Source: Bacillota bacterium (GTDB lineage Bacteria; Bacillota; Clostridia; Peptostreptococcales; Anaerovoracaceae). From it: a stretch of 5,891 nucleotides of DNA. Each line of letters starts with the position of its first letter. The first letter of the stretch is position 1. The stretch lies in contig JAFYFK010000069.1 in NCBI GenBank assembly GCA_017543805.1, positions 1 through 5,891 on the forward strand, read 5' to 3'. The notes below the pieces were generated by a model, which worked only from the letters and a program-made list of their open reading frames with translations, ran no database searches and was not told the DNA's origin. This document shows, piece after piece, positions 5,731-5,891 of this stretch. A program made the position numbers and the translations under genes.

Positions 5731-5891
5731 ATGGAAAGCATCCTTGCAATTTTAAAAATAGACCTGCAGATCAGCGTCGGCGATTATGACGATTATCTGC
5801 AGCAGATAATCGATGCAGCCGTCGGTTTCATAGAAACAGAAGGCATAAAAGTCGACTTTAGTAATCTGCAGGATGCTTATCTTGTGGAAAT
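5731..5891 (+). CDS. Phage head-tail connector, gp6-like (5' part only)
   Basis: The first 53 codons of a gene that continues past the right edge of the window. The visible protein begins MESILAILKI, then has an acidic segment VGDYDDYLQQIIDAAVGFIE (16-35) and TEGIKVDFSN. A short start helix, a D-rich turn with D-x-x-L-x-x-I-I-D-A-A, and a second helix are the pattern of gp6-like connectors (Phage_connect_1, DNA-packaging family). These form a ring below the portal and link the head to the tail completion proteins. Its place directly after the capsid gene is the standard one for HK97-like phages. The start is supported by GGAGG at 5721. The C-terminal half is missing, so the family call rests on the N-terminus and on context. 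Confidence 0.78.
   Translation, partial: MESILAILKIDLQISVGDYDDYLQQIIDAAVGFIETEGIKVDFSNLQDAYLVE
5790..5812. repeat. Perfect 10-bp inverted repeat with 3-base spacer
   Basis: The arms CGATTATCTG (5790-5799) and CAGATAATCG (5803-5812) are exact reverse complements around CAG. The left arm is preceded two bases earlier by a direct copy of CGATTAT (5781-5787). The whole lies in the connector coding sequence, about 60 bases after its start codon, and encodes DYLQQIID. It could form an mRNA hairpin or be a binding dyad, but there is no T-tract after it, so it is not a typical terminator. It may be chance within codons. Confidence 0.6.

Noticed and set aside
1..5891. A new defence, toxin or other undescribed system hidden in the cluster
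   Set aside because: Every sizeable frame on the coding strand is explained by a head or packaging function. Only the 56-residue Cys-rich protein is unassigned, and nothing links it to defence.

Overview
The window is one segment of the head and DNA-packaging module of a tailed, siphovirus-like phage or prophage of the HK97 capsid lineage. Every supported gene lies on the + strand. The order is terminase small subunit (P27 type), terminase large subunit, portal, a 56-residue cysteine-rich protein, prohead protease (U35 type), major capsid protein, and the start of a gp6-like head-tail connector that runs off the right edge. This order is the classic early-head order of HK97-like phages. Nothing in the window tells an integrated prophage from a free phage: there is no integrase, attachment site or host gene.

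Host (inference): the Shine-Dalgarno sequences are strong and of the AGGAGG type. The portal and capsid resemble, from memory, proteins of phages of Clostridia-like Firmicutes, and the capsid carries a Big_2 Ig-like domain. The base composition is moderately GC-rich by eye. A gut-type Clostridia host is a reasonable guess but cannot be shown here.

Layout: 1-43 is the leader with the terS ribosome binding site and possibly the tail of an upstream gene. Positions 44-2156 hold the terminase pair. The large subunit starts with TTG inside the end of the small-subunit gene. Positions 2153-3352 hold the portal, 3349-3519 the small Cys-rich gene, 3512-4090 the protease, 4080-5714 the capsid gene, and 5731-5891 the 5' part of the connector gene. 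Each neighbouring pair of genes overlaps by 4 to 11 bases, which suggests translational coupling. The one exception is the 16-base gap between capsid and connector. There is no gene-free stretch over 300 bases, and I see no RNA gene, CRISPR array, insertion sequence or clear intrinsic terminator.

How the genes work together: TerS recognises phage DNA, and TerL (ATPase plus nuclease) cuts it and pumps it through the portal ring into a prohead. The prohead is built from the capsid protein, whose N-terminal coiled-coil delta domain acts as a built-in scaffold. The protease is expected to remove that domain during maturation. The connector then joins the filled head to the tail. The C-terminal Ig-like domain of the capsid protein should be displayed on the outer shell.

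The window is largely a conventional phage head module. I found no evidence of a new defence or other unknown system. The points most worth a second look are the Ig-like domain fused to the capsid, the unassigned Cys-rich protein, a possible internal start in the capsid gene, and a perfect 10-bp inverted repeat early in the connector gene.
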